From assembly GCA_050115555.1 (NCBI GenBank), contig JASFQI010000259.1:1-7073 (forward strand): DNA of 7,073 nucleotides, written 5' to 3'. Made by a program: the position numbers and the translations under genes. The number at the start of each line of letters is the position of its first letter. The stretch's first letter is position 1. This document shows, one piece after another, positions 6,586-7,073 of the stretch. The stretch is from JASFQI01 sp050115555 (lineage in GTDB: Bacteria > Desulfobacterota > DSM-4660 > Desulfatiglandales > HGW-15). Below the pieces are notes generated by a model, which was not told the origin of the DNA, ran no database searches, and was given only the letters and a program-made list of their open reading frames with translations.

Positions 6586-6951
6586 CTAAACGCCTCGGAT
6601 CCGCTCGTCCGTTTCCTGCTTCTTCTTGCAGTCGATGCAGAGCGTAGTGACCGGCCGGGCGCGGAGACGCTTTTCGGAAATCTCCTCGCCGCACTCCTCG
6701 CAGATGCCGTACGTGCCGTTGTCGATTCGCTCGAGCGCGTCTTTGATCTTCCCGATCAGCTTCCGTTCCCGGTCCCGTATGCGAAGGGTGAAGTTCCGGT
6801 CCGATTCCAGGGTAGCACGGTCGGAGGGATCCGGGAGGTTGCCTTTCTGGTCGCTCATGCTGTCGACCGTCTCGTTGGCCTGCTCAAGGAGTTCGTCCAG
6901 TCGCTCGTTCAGAAGCTTTCTAAAGGATTCAAGTCTCTTTTTGTTCATCAT
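6586..6951 (-). CDS. dksA: DksA/TraR-family RNA polymerase-binding transcription factor
   Basis: The protein is 121 residues, about 30 fewer than E. coli DksA, the difference being at the N-terminus. A helical hairpin (about 3-30 and 47-78) carries the tip DPSDRA (41-46), preserving the two aspartates and the alanine that in E. coli (D71, D74, A76) act in the RNA polymerase secondary channel. The four-cysteine zinc finger is complete: C84, C87, C105 and C108 in a CX2CX17CX2C spacing, followed by a basic C-terminal helix. Known role: with ppGpp it retunes transcription of rRNA, tRNA and amino-acid genes. The retained tip argues for a true DksA rather than a small TraR-like relative. The start is one of two adjacent ATG codons (6951 or 6948), and the Shine-Dalgarno match is weak. 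The next gene begins 159 bases downstream with no clear terminator between, so cotranscription is possible. Confidence 0.93.
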   Translation of the reverse strand: MMNKKRLESFRKLLNERLDELLEQANETVDSMSDQKGNLPDPSDRATLESDRNFTLRIRDRERKLIGKIKDALERIDNGTYGICEECGEEISEKRLRARPVTTLCIDCKKKQETDERIRGV

Positions 6952-7006
6952 GGGCCCGTAATCATCACTTCGGATCGTCTGATTTCCCGCCCCCGCTTTT
7001 TACCAT

Positions 7007-7073
7007 TCAGGCGGTGCCCGCGGTCGTACAGAGGGGGCATGCCGTTGGGAAATACGGGATCACTGGGTGATCT
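7007..7073 (-). CDS. 3' end of an upstream gene, possibly orotate phosphoribosyltransferase, cut by window edge
   Basis: A minus-strand frame enters from the right edge and stops with TGA at 7009-7007, giving 21 residues that include VIPYFPTACPLCTTAG. A hydrophobic IP, then an aromatic residue and proline, then CPLC near the C-terminus, resembles the end of many bacterial PyrE proteins (for example a VPHYP...ACPLC ending in Thermus, from memory). PyrE makes OMP from orotate and PRPP in pyrimidine synthesis. The usual GIP...PGS tail after CPLC is absent, and 21 residues are very little evidence. A second frame is also open from the edge and stops at 6950-6948, overlapping the dksA ATG in ATGA fashion; it shows no motif I recognise. 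Only one of the two is likely to be real. Confidence 0.35.
   Translation of the reverse strand, partial: DHPVIPYFPTACPLCTTAGTA

Overview
All supported genes in this window lie on the minus strand, so transcription runs from high to low coordinates. The protein-coding stretches look GC-rich. Two short intergenic stretches (about 840-890 and 3290-3350) are AT-rich and hold the best promoter candidates. The gene set suggests a Gram-negative, Deltaproteobacteria-like bacterium (Desulfobacterota/Thermodesulfobacteriota; Syntrophobacter-type relatives are plausible). It comprises a DksA that keeps the acidic tip, an scpA-scpB-rluB cluster, a very long DHH-CBS-CBS-tRNA nucleotidyltransferase fusion, and a Cache-domain membrane receptor. 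This placement is inferred from gene families, not from a search.

From right to left, the window opens with the 3' end of a gene cut by the edge. Its best frame ends in a CPLC motif reminiscent of the C-terminus of orotate phosphoribosyltransferase (tentative). A DksA-type transcription factor (6586-6951) follows. After a 159-base gap comes a 907-residue protein (3703-6426) that joins a DHH/DHHA1 phosphoesterase, two CBS domains and a class II tRNA nucleotidyltransferase / poly(A) polymerase module. Next is a 437-base stretch (3266-3702) with no convincing gene. It ends in an AT-rich promoter-like region that probably drives scpA-scpB-rluB.

The scpA-scpB-rluB cluster (1062-3265) is tightly packed. 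scpA and scpB overlap by 8 bases. With the starts preferred here, scpB and rluB overlap by 212 bases, the same DNA encoding an acidic ScpB tail and a strongly basic RluB N-terminus. ScpA and ScpB partner with Smc in chromosome organisation, and RluB modifies 23S rRNA. Further left are a promoter candidate with a perfect inverted repeat, a tRNA-Val(CAC) gene with CCA encoded in the DNA, a good rho-independent terminator, and the 5' part of a Cache-domain receptor that runs off the left edge.

Most of the window is conserved housekeeping. I see no CRISPR array, insertion sequence, phage gene or recognisable defence system. The points most worth checking are the scpB/rluB dual-coding overlap, the nucleotide specificity of the DHH-CBS-nucleotidyltransferase fusion, the unexplained 437-base intergenic stretch, and the two competing open frames at the right edge.
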